Source: Leisingera sp. SS27 (GTDB taxonomy: Bacteria > Pseudomonadota > Alphaproteobacteria > Rhodobacterales > Rhodobacteraceae). From it: a stretch of 64,000 nt of DNA. Every line of letters begins with the position of its first letter. Position 1 is the stretch's first letter. The position numbers were made by a program, and so were the translations under genes. Under the pieces are notes generated by a model. That model did no database searches. It was not told the DNA's origin and saw nothing but the letters and a program-made list of their open reading frames with translations. Shown one piece after another: positions 1 to 8,575 of the stretch. The stretch spans positions 496,001 to 560,000 of the forward strand of contig NZ_JAQNCY010000001.1 of NCBI RefSeq assembly GCF_028368855.1, in the 5' to 3' direction.

Positions 1-2
1 GC

Positions 3-1145
3 GACCGGATCCTGCTGGCCCGGCTCGACCGGCTGCTGGCACTGGGGGCCACCGATCCCTCGCAGGCACTGGTGGAGCACGCAGGCCCGGCAGACAGCAA
101 AGACCGCTTTGCGCGCTGGTTCGACGCCACCCTGCTCACCGGCAGCGAGGATGCCTCCTGCGCGGCCCTCACCGCGTCGCCGCATCTGTCGGACAGCTAC
201 GCCGTGCGGATTTTCTGCGCAGCCCGGCGCGGCGACTGGCCGACCGCGGCGCTGATGCTGGAAACGGCCCACGCGCTGGAGCTGCTGCCGAAGGACCAAA
301 TGGATCTGCTCGACAGGTTCCTGAATCCGGACCTGTTCGAACTGGCCCCGCCGCTGCGCCGCCCGGCGCATCCTGACCCGCTGACCTTCCGGCTGTTTGA
401 AACCATTGGCGAGAGCATGCCGACCGCCCCGCTGCCGCCGGCATTTGCCGCCGCCGACCTGCGCGACATTGCCGGCTGGAAGGCGCAGCTGGAAGCGGCA
501 GAGCGGCTGGCCCGCGCCGGCGCGCTCAACCCGAACCAGTATCTGGGCTTGTTCAGCGCCCGCAGGCCGGCCGCCTCCGGCGGCATCTGGGATCGGGTTT
601 CGGCGGTTCAGAAACTCGAAGACGACTTGAGTTCCGGCAGCCCTGACGCCATAGCCAGATCCCTGCCCCGCGCCTGGAAGGCCATGCAGGAAGCCGGCAC
701 CGAAACCGTCTTTGCAGATCTCTTTGCCGAGCCGCTGGCGCGCGCAGAGCTTACAGGCCCGTCTGCCCAGCTTGCCTGGCGGATCCGCCTGCTGTCACCG
801 GCTTACGAAACCGCTGCCCATGACGCTCAGGCTTCTGGCGCGGCAGACCATTTCCTGGCGGCCCTTGCCCAGGGCCGGCCCGGCGATGCGGCTGCGCCAT
901 CACCGCTGGCAGACGCCATTTCGCTGGGGTTTGCTGCGGAGGCTTCCGCGCCACCCGCCATCCGCCGGCTGCTCGACAACGGCCAGCTTGGCGAGGCGAT
1001 CCTGCGCAGCATGGTGCTCTTTGCCCAAGGGGCCGACGGCAATCTTGGCGATCTGACCGCTGCCCTCTCCGCCTTCCGCGCCGTCGGGCTGGAGGACACC
1101 GCCCGCCGCGCCGCCCTCCAGCTGATGCTGCTGGAGCACGGCTGA
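3..1145 (+). CDS. Hypothetical protein, 3' part of a gene cut by the window edge
   Basis: The frame is open to the left edge of the window (first whole codon at position 3), so the gene begins upstream; a GTG at 72 is in frame but there is no reason to prefer it. The visible 380 residues are rich in Ala, Leu and Arg and read like a helical-repeat protein without membrane segments or catalytic motifs I recognise. The stop lies one base before the xerD start, so the two are almost certainly co-transcribed. No function is proposed. Confidence 0.8.
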   Translation, partial: DRILLARLDRLLALGATDPSQALVEHAGPADSKDRFARWFDATLLTGSEDASCAALTASPHLSDSYAVRIFCAARRGDWPTAALMLETAHALELLPKDQMDLLDRFLNPDLFELAPPLRRPAHPDPLTFRLFETIGESMPTAPLPPAFAAADLRDIAGWKAQLEAAERLARAGALNPNQYLGLFSARRPAASGGIWDRVSAVQKLEDDLSSGSPDAIARSLPRAWKAMQEAGTETVFADLFAEPLARAELTGPSAQLAWRIRLLSPAYETAAHDAQASGAADHFLAALAQGRPGDAAAPSPLADAISLGFAAEASAPPAIRRLLDNGQLGEAILRSMVLFAQGADGNLGDLTAALSAFRAVGLEDTARRAALQLMLLEHG

Positions 1146-1146
1146 C

Positions 1147-2088
1147 ATGGCAGCCCCGCGCGACAACTTGCAATGGATTTCCACCTTCCTGGATGCCCAG
1201 GCGGCGGAAACCGGGGCCTCGCAGAACACACTGCTGGCCTATGGCCGCGACCTCAAGGATCTGACCGCCTGGCTGGAACACCGCAAACTCAGCTTCCTGA
1301 CCGCCACTCAAGACAATATCGAGGCTTATCTGATCAGCTGCGACGCTCAGGGACTGGCGCGTGCCACCCGCGCCCGGCGGCTGTCGGCGGCCAAGCAGAT
1401 CTACCGTTTCGCATTTGAGGAAGGCTGGCGCGAGGACAACCCCGCAATCCAGATCCGGGGCCCCGGACGGGAAAAGCGGCTGCCCAAAACCCTTGAAGTG
1501 ATCGAGGTCGACCGCCTGCTGGACGCCGCCCGCCAGACCGGCCGGACAGAGGCCGACCGGCTGCGCAACACCTGCCTGATGGAGCTGCTCTATGCTACCG
1601 GCATGCGGGTCACCGAGCTGGTCTCGCTGCCGGTCTCCGCCGCCCGCGGCGACCCGCGGATGCTGCTGATCCTGGGCAAGGGCGGCAAGGAACGCATGGT
1701 GCCGCTGTCGCCGCCGGCCCGCGAAGCATTGGCGCAATGGCTGCTGGTGCGGGACGAGACGGAAGCTGAGCGCGAAGCCAAGAGCCACCCGCCCTCGCGC
1801 TTCCTGTTCCCGTCCCGCGGCAAATCCGGCCACCTGACCCGCCACCGGTTCTATCTGCTGATCAAGGAACTGGCAGTGATCGGCGGCATCTCCCCGGACA
1901 AGGTGACGCCGCACACCCTGCGCCATGCCTTTGCCACCCACCTGTTGGCAAACGGCGCCGATCTGCGTGCGATCCAGGCGCTTTTGGGCCATGCCGACAT
2001 CGCCACCACAGAGATCTACACCCATGTTCTGGACGCCCGGCTTCAGGAACTGGTGCTGGAACATCACCCGCTGGCCAAGCGCAGCTGA
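1147..2088 (+). CDS. xerD: Site-specific tyrosine recombinase XerD
   Basis: Tyrosine recombinase of 313 residues, the normal XerC/D size, with an N-terminal SAM-like core-binding domain (about 1-95) and a C-terminal catalytic domain. The catalytic set is complete: R154 (TGMRVTEL), H256 and R259 (HTLRHAFATHL), H282 (LGHADIATTEIYTH) and nucleophile Y291. In this family XerD works with XerC at dif to resolve chromosome dimers at the division septum. Naming it XerD rather than XerC rests on overall resemblance. It starts one base after the upstream gene. It is a housekeeping recombinase, with no integron or prophage features around it. Confidence 0.93.
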   Translation: MAAPRDNLQWISTFLDAQAAETGASQNTLLAYGRDLKDLTAWLEHRKLSFLTATQDNIEAYLISCDAQGLARATRARRLSAAKQIYRFAFEEGWREDNPAIQIRGPGREKRLPKTLEVIEVDRLLDAARQTGRTEADRLRNTCLMELLYATGMRVTELVSLPVSAARGDPRMLLILGKGGKERMVPLSPPAREALAQWLLVRDETEAEREAKSHPPSRFLFPSRGKSGHLTRHRFYLLIKELAVIGGISPDKVTPHTLRHAFATHLLANGADLRAIQALLGHADIATTEIYTHVLDARLQELVLEHHPLAKRS

Positions 2089-2164
2089 CGGCACCGCTTG
2101 AAGCGGCGGGGCTAAGACCCCATAAATACTGCGAACAATCAACTGACCGGACACCCGCCTCCTC

Positions 2165-3475
2165 ATGGACACCGCCTCCACCGTTCTCGACAGCGCCTTC
2201 TGGACCACTGCCGGGGCCATCGTGCTGCTCCTCGTCTTTTCCGGCTTCTTCTCGGGCTCGGAAACCGCACTGACCGCCGCCTCGCGCGGCAAGCTGCGCG
2301 CCCAGGCCGACAAGGGCTCCCGCGGGGCGCAGCGCGCGCTCTTCATTACCGAAGATAATGAGCGCCTGATCGGTTCGGTCCTGCTGGGCAACAACGTTGT
2401 CAACATCCTTGCAGCATCACTCGCCACCGCATTGTTCACCAGGCTCTTCGGTGAAGGCGGTGTTGCGATGGCGACGCTGGTGATGACCCTCCTGGTGCTG
2501 GTCTTTGCCGAGGTTCTGCCCAAGACCTACGCAATTTCCAACGCCGAGAAGGCCGCCTCGGCGGTGTCTGCCCCGATCAGCTTCCTCGTCATGATCCTGT
2601 CGCCGATCGTGGGCGCGGTGCGGCTTTTCGTGCGCGGCGTGCTGCGCGTCTTCGGTGTGCAGATCGACCCCGACAGCCACATCATGGCCGTGCGCGAGGA
2701 AATCGCGGGCGCCCTGCAGCTTGGCCACTCAGAAGGTGTGGTCGAAAAGGAAGACCGCGACCGCATTCTGGGCGCGCTCGACCTCTCCGACCGCTTTGTC
2801 GAGGAGATCATGCTGCACCGCTCCCACATCGAAATGGTTGACGCGGACGCAGAACCCGAAACCATCCTGGAGCAATGCCTGCACAGCCAGCACACCCGCC
2901 TGCCGGTGTTTCGCGGCGAACAGGAGAACATTATCGGTGTGGTTCACGCCAAGGACCTGTTCCGTGCGATGTATGAGCAGGCCGGCGGCGCGGGCGGGGA
3001 TTCCGGCCGGCTGAAGTCCTTTGACATCGCGGAAGTGGCCAAGGCCCCCTACTTCGTGCCCGAAACCACCACCCTGGACGAGCAGATGCGGCAGTTCCTG
3101 CGCATGCGGTCCCACTTTGCGCTGGTGGTTGATGAATACGGTGCCCTGCAAGGGCTGATCACGCTGGAGGACATCCTGGAGGAGATCGTCGGCGAGATCA
3201 CCGACGAATTCGACCCCGCAGAGGAAAGCGTCGCCAGAAAGACCGCCGACGGCTCCTATCTGGTCGAAGGCGCCACCACCATCCGCGACCTGAACCGGGC
3301 CATCGAGTGGAGCCTGCCGGATGACGAGGCCAATACCGTTGCGGGCCTCGTCATACACGAGGCCCAGATGATCCCGGTCAAGGGTCAGGTATTCTCGTTC
3401 CATGGCTTCCGCTTTGAAGTCACGGCGCGCGAGGGCAACCGCGTGACCGAGCTGAAGATCCGGCCGCTTTCTTGA
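2165..3475 (+). CDS. HlyC/CorC (CNNM) family transporter, CorB-like
   Basis: Membrane protein of 436 residues with the order typical of CorB/CNNM proteins: a DUF21/CNNM transmembrane domain (about 10-195, including SGSETALTAASRGKL and VLVFAEVLPKTYAI), two CBS domains (about 210-340, with RLPVFRG and LVVDEYGALQGLITLEDI) and a C-terminal CorC_HlyC domain (about 350-435). Family members take part in divalent cation (Mg2+/Co2+) efflux or homeostasis at the inner membrane; older annotations say hemolysin. A 76-base gap separates it from xerD, and the next gene follows after 13 bases, suggesting an operon with the transporter downstream. Substrate is inferred from the family only. Confidence 0.9.
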   Translation: MDTASTVLDSAFWTTAGAIVLLLVFSGFFSGSETALTAASRGKLRAQADKGSRGAQRALFITEDNERLIGSVLLGNNVVNILAASLATALFTRLFGEGGVAMATLVMTLLVLVFAEVLPKTYAISNAEKAASAVSAPISFLVMILSPIVGAVRLFVRGVLRVFGVQIDPDSHIMAVREEIAGALQLGHSEGVVEKEDRDRILGALDLSDRFVEEIMLHRSHIEMVDADAEPETILEQCLHSQHTRLPVFRGEQENIIGVVHAKDLFRAMYEQAGGAGGDSGRLKSFDIAEVAKAPYFVPETTTLDEQMRQFLRMRSHFALVVDEYGALQGLITLEDILEEIVGEITDEFDPAEESVARKTADGSYLVEGATTIRDLNRAIEWSLPDDEANTVAGLVIHEAQMIPVKGQVFSFHGFRFEVTAREGNRVTELKIRPLS

Positions 3476-3488
3476 CGGGAGGGCGGCA

Positions 3489-5123
3489 ATGACCCGCGCG
3501 GCAGTGCTGGCCTGGGGCTGGTTCGACAGCATCGTGCTGGAGCTGTTCCGGCAGCTGCGCTGGTCCTTCCTGCCGCCGCTCTTGATCTATTTCGCCTATG
3601 GCGCGCAGGGCATCAGCACCGTCGCCGCGTCCTTTTACGTCAAGGAATACCTGGACCTCTCCGCCGCCTTCCTGGCCGGTCTGGCGTTCTGGGTCGGGCT
3701 GCCCTGGGCGCTGAAGATGCCGTTGGGCCATCTGGTCGACCTGATCTGGCGCTGGAAATACCTGCTGATCCTCGCAGGCGCCGCGCTGATGGCGGCCAGC
3801 TATGGCATCCTGGCTGCCATCGTGCTGCACCCCCAAATGATGGGCGCGCTGATGCCGCTGGGCGCCTGGTACGTCACCGCCGCCCTGCTGGCGCCCTGCG
3901 GTTTCGTGCTGCAGGATGTGGTGGCGGACGCCATGTCGGTGGAGGCGGTGCCGCATGTTGACGCTCAGGGCACCCCCCTGCCCGAGGCTGAGACCAAATC
4001 CCTGCACACCACCATGCAGACCTTCGGCCGCATCGCGCTTATCAGCGGATCCAGCGCCGCCGCCGCGCTGAATGTCGCGCTGTTCGACGGCGCCGATGCC
4101 CTGCCGCAAGCGGACAAAGGCGCGCTTTACGGTTTTGTCTTCACCCTCGCCCTGCTGATCCCGGTGATTTCCCTGTCCGGCGTGGCGCTGGCGATCTGGC
4201 AAAAGTGGCGCAAGGCCGCCGCTCTGCGCCGCGCAGGCCTGGCCGAACCAGAAATCCGCAGACGCATCGACCTCCCACGAGAACCGGTCACCCCGAACCA
4301 CTGGTATTTCATCGGCGGCGGCGCCTTCGTCGCACTCTCCCTGGCCGTGGGCCTCGGCGACGTCCCCTACTCGCAGGAAATCGTCTTTGGCGGCTCCATG
4401 GCCATCGTCCTGTTCCTGATGCGCCAGCTGGTTGCGGTGCTGCCCACCGACCAAGCCCGCGCCCTGATCGGCACCGCCATCATCATCTTCGTCTACCGCG
4501 CCACGCCTTTGCGCGGCCCCGGCGCCACCTGGTTCGAGATTGACGTGCTGGGTTTTGACCAGCAGTTCCTCTCAGTCCTGTCCCTCATCACCTCGCTACT
4601 GACACTTGCCGGCATGCTGATCTTCCGCCCGCTGATGGCCAGCCGTCCGATTGCCTGGATCGTCGCCTTCCTGGCCATCACCGAGGCCGTCCTCAGCCTG
4701 CCCAACATCGCGCTCTACTACGGCGCCCACAACTGGACCGCAGCGATGACCGGAGGCGTGGTCGATGCCCGCTTCATCGCCATCGTCGACACCGCGGTGG
4801 AATCGCCGCTGGGCCAGGTCGCGATGATCCCGATGCTCGCCTGGATCGCCCGCAACGCGCCCTCAGGGCTCAAGGCCACTTTCTTTGCGGTCATGGCCTC
4901 CTTCACCAACCTGGCGCTCTCAGCCTCCAGCCTCGGCACCAAATACCTGAACGAGATCTTTGTGGTCACCCGCGAGGTCACAGATTCGGCGGGCACCATC
5001 ACCACGCCCGCCGACTATTCCCAGCTGGGCATGCTGCTGATCACCGTCGGCGTCCTTCTCCTCGCCGCCCCTCTAACGGCAATTTTCCTCATCCAGAACA
5101 GCCGGTTCCGCACCTCGGAATAA
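3489..5123 (+). CDS. MFS-type membrane transporter, folate/biopterin (BT1)-like
   Basis: Polytopic membrane protein of 544 residues with about 12 hydrophobic segments. The early part (GLPWALKMPLGHLVDL) and the motif LQDVVADAMSVE at about 140 resemble the BT1/folate-biopterin transporter branch of the major facilitator superfamily; AmpG carries a similar QD-x-D-A motif. A charged cytoplasmic loop near 245-265 (KWRKAAALRRAG) separates the two halves. It starts 13 bases after the CorB-like gene and ends at a terminator at 5140. The substrate cannot be read from the sequence; plain MFS transporter is the safe call. Confidence 0.75.
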   Translation: MTRAAVLAWGWFDSIVLELFRQLRWSFLPPLLIYFAYGAQGISTVAASFYVKEYLDLSAAFLAGLAFWVGLPWALKMPLGHLVDLIWRWKYLLILAGAALMAASYGILAAIVLHPQMMGALMPLGAWYVTAALLAPCGFVLQDVVADAMSVEAVPHVDAQGTPLPEAETKSLHTTMQTFGRIALISGSSAAAALNVALFDGADALPQADKGALYGFVFTLALLIPVISLSGVALAIWQKWRKAAALRRAGLAEPEIRRRIDLPREPVTPNHWYFIGGGAFVALSLAVGLGDVPYSQEIVFGGSMAIVLFLMRQLVAVLPTDQARALIGTAIIIFVYRATPLRGPGATWFEIDVLGFDQQFLSVLSLITSLLTLAGMLIFRPLMASRPIAWIVAFLAITEAVLSLPNIALYYGAHNWTAAMTGGVVDARFIAIVDTAVESPLGQVAMIPMLAWIARNAPSGLKATFFAVMASFTNLALSASSLGTKYLNEIFVVTREVTDSAGTITTPADYSQLGMLLITVGVLLLAAPLTAIFLIQNSRFRTSE

Positions 5124-5139
5124 CCTCACAGCCCATTAG

Positions 5140-5159
5140 CGGCACAGCGTGCCGTTTTT
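5140..5159 (+). terminator. Rho-independent terminator
   Basis: Six-base stem CGGCAC / GTGCCG with an AGC loop, followed directly by five Ts, 16 bases after the transporter stop codon. It closes the xerD-to-transporter run on the plus strand. Confidence 0.85.
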
Positions 5160-5178
5160 CTTCTGGACTACTGTTCAC

Positions 5179-5190
5179 TTCTGTACAGAA
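5179..5190. promoter_or_regulatory. 12-bp palindrome TTCTGTACAGAA, operator candidate
   Basis: Perfect palindrome ending 29 bases before the ATG of the FAD/GcvT gene, inside the only stretch where its promoter can lie (between the terminator and the ribosome binding site). Position and symmetry suggest a repressor site; no regulator is identified. Confidence 0.4.
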
Positions 5191-5219
5191 TGCAGGGAAC
5201 ACCTATCAGGGAGGCCCAC

Positions 5220-7649
5220 ATGAAAACCACCACCCGCGTGGCAGTGATCGGCGGCGGCGTCGTCGGCTGCTCTGTCCTCTACCACCTGACCAAGCTCGGC
5301 TGGTCCGACGTCGTGCTGATCGAACGCTCGGAGCTGACCAGCGGCTCGACGTGGCACGCGGCGGGCGGTTTCCATACCCTCAATGGCGACACCAACATGG
5401 CGGCGCTGCAGGGCTACACCATCAAGTTGTATAAAGAGCTGGAAGCGATCACCGGCATGTCCTGCGGCCTCCACCACGTCGGCGGCGTCACCCTGGCTGA
5501 AACCCAGGAACGCTTCGACATGCTGAAGGCGGAACGCGCCAAGCACCGCTTCATGGGGCTGGAGACCGAAATCGTCTCCCCCGAAGAAATCAAGAAGATC
5601 GCCCCCGTCACCAATGTCGATGGCATCATCGGCGGGCTGTACGATCCGCTCGACGGCCACCTCGACCCCTCCGGCACCACCCACGCCTATGCCAAGGCCG
5701 CGCGCATGGGCGGCGCCACGATTGAGACCCACTGCAAGGTGATCGAGACCAACCAGCGCCCGGACGGCACCTGGGACGTGGTGACGAACAAGGGCACCAT
5801 CCACGCTGAGCATGTGGTCAACGCAGGCGGCCTCTGGGCGCGCGAGGTCGGCGCCATGGCCGGCGTTTACTTCCCCCTTCACCCTATGGAGCATCAGTAC
5901 ATCGTCACCGACGAGGTGCCGATGATCGCCGAAATCATCGACGGCGGCGGCGAGCACCCGCATGTGATGGACCCGGCCGGCGAAAGCTACCTCAGGCAAG
6001 AGGGCCGCGGCCTCTGCATCGGGTTCTACGAACAGCCCTGCAAACCCTGGGCGGTCGATGGCACGCCTTGGGACTTCGGCCACGAGCTGCTGCCCGATGA
6101 CTTCGACAAGATCGAGGATTCCATTGCCTTTGCCTACAAACGCTTCCCGGCGCTGGAGGCCGCAGGCGTCAAATCAGTGATCCACGGCCCCTTCACCTTT
6201 GCGCCTGACGGCAACCCGCTGGTCGGCCCGGTGCCCGGCATGCGCAACTACTGGTCCGCCTGCGCCGTCATGGCTGGCTTTAGCCAAGGCGGCGGCGTCG
6301 GGTTGATGCTGGCCCAATGGATGGTCGAGGGCGAATGCGAACGCGACACATTCGCAATGGACTGCGCCCGCTTCGGCGACTGGATCACCCCGGGCTACAC
6401 CCGCCCGAAAGTCATTGAAAACTATCAAAAACGCTTCTCCATCGCCTACCCGAACGAGGAGCTGCCCGCGGCCCGCCCGTTCCGCACCACCCCGATGTAC
6501 GACGTTTTCGATGGCATGGGCGCGGTCTGGGGCGCGCAATACGGCATGGAGGTCCCGAACTACTTCGCGACAGGGGACGAGCCGCGCTACGAGACCCCCT
6601 CCTTCCGCCGCTCCAACGCATTCGAGGCCACCGCGCGCGAGGTCAAGGCGGTCCGCGAAAATGTGGGCATCAACGAGGTCCACAACTTCGGCAAATACCT
6701 GATCAAGGGCGCCGGCGCCCGTTCCTGGCTCGACCGGATCATGGCCGGCCGGGTGCCGCAGCCGGGCCGCCTGTCGCTGACCCCGATGCTGTCCCCCAAG
6801 GGCCGCCTGATCGGCGACTTCACCATCTCCTGCCTTGGCAAATCAGGGGCGGAAGAAGAGTTCCAGCTCACCGCCTCCTACGGCAGCCAAGCCTACCACA
6901 TGCGCTGGTTCCTGCAGAACCTGGACGACGGTGTTCACCTCGAAAACATCTCCGACACCCGCAACGGCTTCCAGATTGCAGGCCCCAAGGCGCGCGAGGT
7001 GCTGCAGGCCTGTACCCGCCGGGACATCTCGGACATGCGCTTCATGGATGTGCGCCGCCTGACCGTCGGCATGGCCGACTGTATCGTGCAGCGGGTCAGC
7101 TATACCGGCGATCTGGGATATGAGATCTACTGCGACCTGCCCAGCCAGCGGTCCCTGTGGGACAGCCTTTGGTCTGCGGGCCAAGCGCAGGGCATGAAGC
7201 CATTTGGCATGCGGGCGATGATGTCGCTCAGGCTGGACAAGTTCTTCGGCTCCTGGCTGCGGGAATTCTCGCCGGACTACACCGCTGCGGAAACCGGGCT
7301 GGACCGCTTCATCTCCTTCAAGAAACCCGCGGATTTCATCGGCCGCGCGGCAGCTGAGGCCGAACGCGACGCGGGCCCCGCCCGCCAGCTCTGCGCCTTT
7401 GAGGTCGCGGCAGACGACGCCGATGTCGTGGCCTATGAACCGATCTGGCTCGACGGCGAAGTCGTGGGATTCTGCACCTCCGGGGGCTACTCGCACTATG
7501 CGCAGAAATCCATCGCGCTGGGGTTTGTCCCCACGGGGAAAGCCGTTGAAGGCCTTGAAGTGGAAATCGAAATCCTCGGCCAGATGTACAAGGCCCGGCT
7601 GGTCACCCAGCCGCTGTTCGACACCGACGGCGCCCGGATGCGCGGCTGA
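5220..7649 (+). CDS. FAD-dependent oxidoreductase/GcvT fusion, dimethylglycine or sarcosine dehydrogenase family
   Basis: Protein of 809 residues with two parts. The N-terminal DAO-type FAD domain (about 1-375) has the dinucleotide motif VAVIGGGVVGC and GSTWHAAGGFH, in which H46 matches the histidine that binds FAD covalently in mitochondrial dimethylglycine and sarcosine dehydrogenases. The C-terminal GcvT-type folate domain (about 420-809) would pass the released C1 unit to tetrahydrofolate. The start is set by CAGGGAGG seven bases before ATG 5220; an in-frame start at 5190 lies upstream of that ribosome binding site. It fits glycine betaine breakdown (dimethylglycine to sarcosine to glycine), consistent with the methylated-compound genes elsewhere in the window. 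Exact substrate is not decidable; other members oxidise related N-methyl amines. Confidence 0.88.
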   Translation: MKTTTRVAVIGGGVVGCSVLYHLTKLGWSDVVLIERSELTSGSTWHAAGGFHTLNGDTNMAALQGYTIKLYKELEAITGMSCGLHHVGGVTLAETQERFDMLKAERAKHRFMGLETEIVSPEEIKKIAPVTNVDGIIGGLYDPLDGHLDPSGTTHAYAKAARMGGATIETHCKVIETNQRPDGTWDVVTNKGTIHAEHVVNAGGLWAREVGAMAGVYFPLHPMEHQYIVTDEVPMIAEIIDGGGEHPHVMDPAGESYLRQEGRGLCIGFYEQPCKPWAVDGTPWDFGHELLPDDFDKIEDSIAFAYKRFPALEAAGVKSVIHGPFTFAPDGNPLVGPVPGMRNYWSACAVMAGFSQGGGVGLMLAQWMVEGECERDTFAMDCARFGDWITPGYTRPKVIENYQKRFSIAYPNEELPAARPFRTTPMYDVFDGMGAVWGAQYGMEVPNYFATGDEPRYETPSFRRSNAFEATAREVKAVRENVGINEVHNFGKYLIKGAGARSWLDRIMAGRVPQPGRLSLTPMLSPKGRLIGDFTISCLGKSGAEEEFQLTASYGSQAYHMRWFLQNLDDGVHLENISDTRNGFQIAGPKAREVLQACTRRDISDMRFMDVRRLTVGMADCIVQRVSYTGDLGYEIYCDLPSQRSLWDSLWSAGQAQGMKPFGMRAMMSLRLDKFFGSWLREFSPDYTAAETGLDRFISFKKPADFIGRAAAEAERDAGPARQLCAFEVAADDADVVAYEPIWLDGEVVGFCTSGGYSHYAQKSIALGFVPTGKAVEGLEVEIEILGQMYKARLVTQPLFDTDGARMRG

Positions 7650-7665
7650 GCCCCAAAAGCACTGA

Positions 7666-7692
7666 ATTCAGGTCAGCCCGCCTGACCTGAAT
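7666..7692. promoter_or_regulatory. Inverted repeat ATTCAGGTCA-N7-TGACCTGAAT
   Basis: Perfect 10-base arms with a 7-base GC-rich spacer, 17 bases after the stop of the FAD/GcvT gene. It can form a hairpin but is not followed by a T tract, so it is a weak terminator at best. The AGGTCA/TGACCT cores recur in the nested palindrome at 7744-7809, so a protein-binding role is possible. Confidence 0.5.
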
Positions 7693-7743
7693 CCGCCCCG
7701 TTGCCATATCAGCGCACGCTGACGCCGCGAAACCCGCGCAACA

Positions 7744-7809
7744 CATAGGTCAGTGCCGGCACCCGAATGTTTCGCGCGCGAAACATTCGGTCAATCCTAC
7801 TGACCTATG
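7744..7809. repeat. Nested palindrome: 28-bp inner palindrome inside 11-bp inverted arms
   Basis: Outer arms CATAGGTCAGT (7744-7754) and ACTGACCTATG (7799-7809) are perfect inverted repeats. Between them lies a perfect 28-bp palindrome at 7763-7790 with half-arm CCGAATGTTTCGCG. The whole element can fold as a long cruciform or interrupted hairpin. It lies in the 251-base gap between the FAD/GcvT gene and the nucleotidyltransferase gene. The inner core TTTCGCG/CGCGAAA resembles the TTTCC-SGCGS-GGAAA palindromes elsewhere in this window. Confidence 0.7.
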
Positions 7810-7900
7810 CGGCTTTCACTGGATCCGCCTCTTCATCTGGCTAAAAATATCCCCGCCGGAGGCATCCATCAGCCCGGCAGAAGCCGAGGTTCGAACAGTC

Positions 7901-8482
7901 ATGACCGCCATCGCTATTCTCCTGCTCGCCGCCGGCGCCTCCGCCCGGATGCAGGGCCGCGACAAGCTGATGGAGGAGGTGGACGGCCAGCCCCTTCTCA
8001 CCCTGATGTGCCGCCGCGCCGGGCTGACCGGGCTACAGGTTTTCGTCACCCTGCCCGGCCCGTCTCATCCGCGGGCGGCAGCAACAGGCGATGCAATCCA
8101 GGTTCCGGTGCCGGATGCGGCTGAGGGCATGGCCGCCTCCATCCGCCGCGGCATTGCAGCGCTGCCAGCAGGAACAGAGTCGGTGATGATCCTGCCCGCC
8201 GACATGCCGGAAATAACGGCCCAGGACATGCTGCGCCTTGCCGCGCATTTCGGCGGACATGACAGCCCCATCCTGCGCGCCACGGCACAGGACGGCACAC
8301 CAGGCCATCCGGTGCTGTTTCCGCAGCGCTGTTTCAAAGCCCTAAAGTCCTTGGGAGGGGATCAAGGCGCCCGCAGCATCCTGAAGGCTGAGACGGTCCG
8401 TCCCGTTCCGCTGCCAGGCCGGCACGCGGTGACCGATCTGGACACGCCGCACGACTGGGCCGCCTGGCGCCAGAACCGCTGA
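7901..8482 (+). CDS. MobA/MocA-like nucleotidyltransferase
   Basis: Nucleotidyltransferase of 193 residues of the NTP_transf_3 (MobA-like) family. The nucleotide-binding loop is LLLAAGASARMQGRDKLM (about 7-23, with the conserved Lys at 22) and the metal-binding Asp is D101 in ILPADMPEIT. The family includes MocA (molybdopterin cytidylyltransferase), MobA and sugar-nucleotide enzymes; the LAAGxSxRMxGxxKL pattern and size are closest to MocA-type proteins, which load the cofactor for xanthine dehydrogenase-family hydroxylases. No molybdoenzyme gene is nearby, so the substrate remains open. GAGG lies nine bases before the ATG. Confidence 0.75.
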   Translation: MTAIAILLLAAGASARMQGRDKLMEEVDGQPLLTLMCRRAGLTGLQVFVTLPGPSHPRAAATGDAIQVPVPDAAEGMAASIRRGIAALPAGTESVMILPADMPEITAQDMLRLAAHFGGHDSPILRATAQDGTPGHPVLFPQRCFKALKSLGGDQGARSILKAETVRPVPLPGRHAVTDLDTPHDWAAWRQNR

Positions 8483-8499
8483 TCCCTGCAAAAGCAGAG

Positions 8500-8524
8500 A
8501 AGGCAGGGCACAAGGCCCTGCCTT
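8500..8524. terminator. Hairpin between convergent genes
   Basis: Ten-base stem AAGGCAGGGC / GCCCTGCCTT with an ACAAG loop, 18 bases after the nucleotidyltransferase stop and 52 bases before the end of the opposing RTX gene. Neither side has a good T run, so it is a likely but imperfect bidirectional terminator. Confidence 0.55.
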
Positions 8525-8575
8525 CCTGCGCTACGCTCTTTTCCACCGCCTCCCCCAAGACGGCAGCTGCACTTT

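Noticed and set aside
1147-2088. XerD as an integrase of an integron or genomic island
   Set aside because: Full XerC/D-type motif set and length, flanked by core genes; no attC array, attachment repeats or phage genes.
751-2523. Long minus-strand reading frame (590 codons) opposite xerD and the CorB-like gene
   Set aside because: It lies fully over recognised plus-strand genes, and its product is Gln/Gly/Arg-rich low-quality sequence typical of GC-rich antisense frames.
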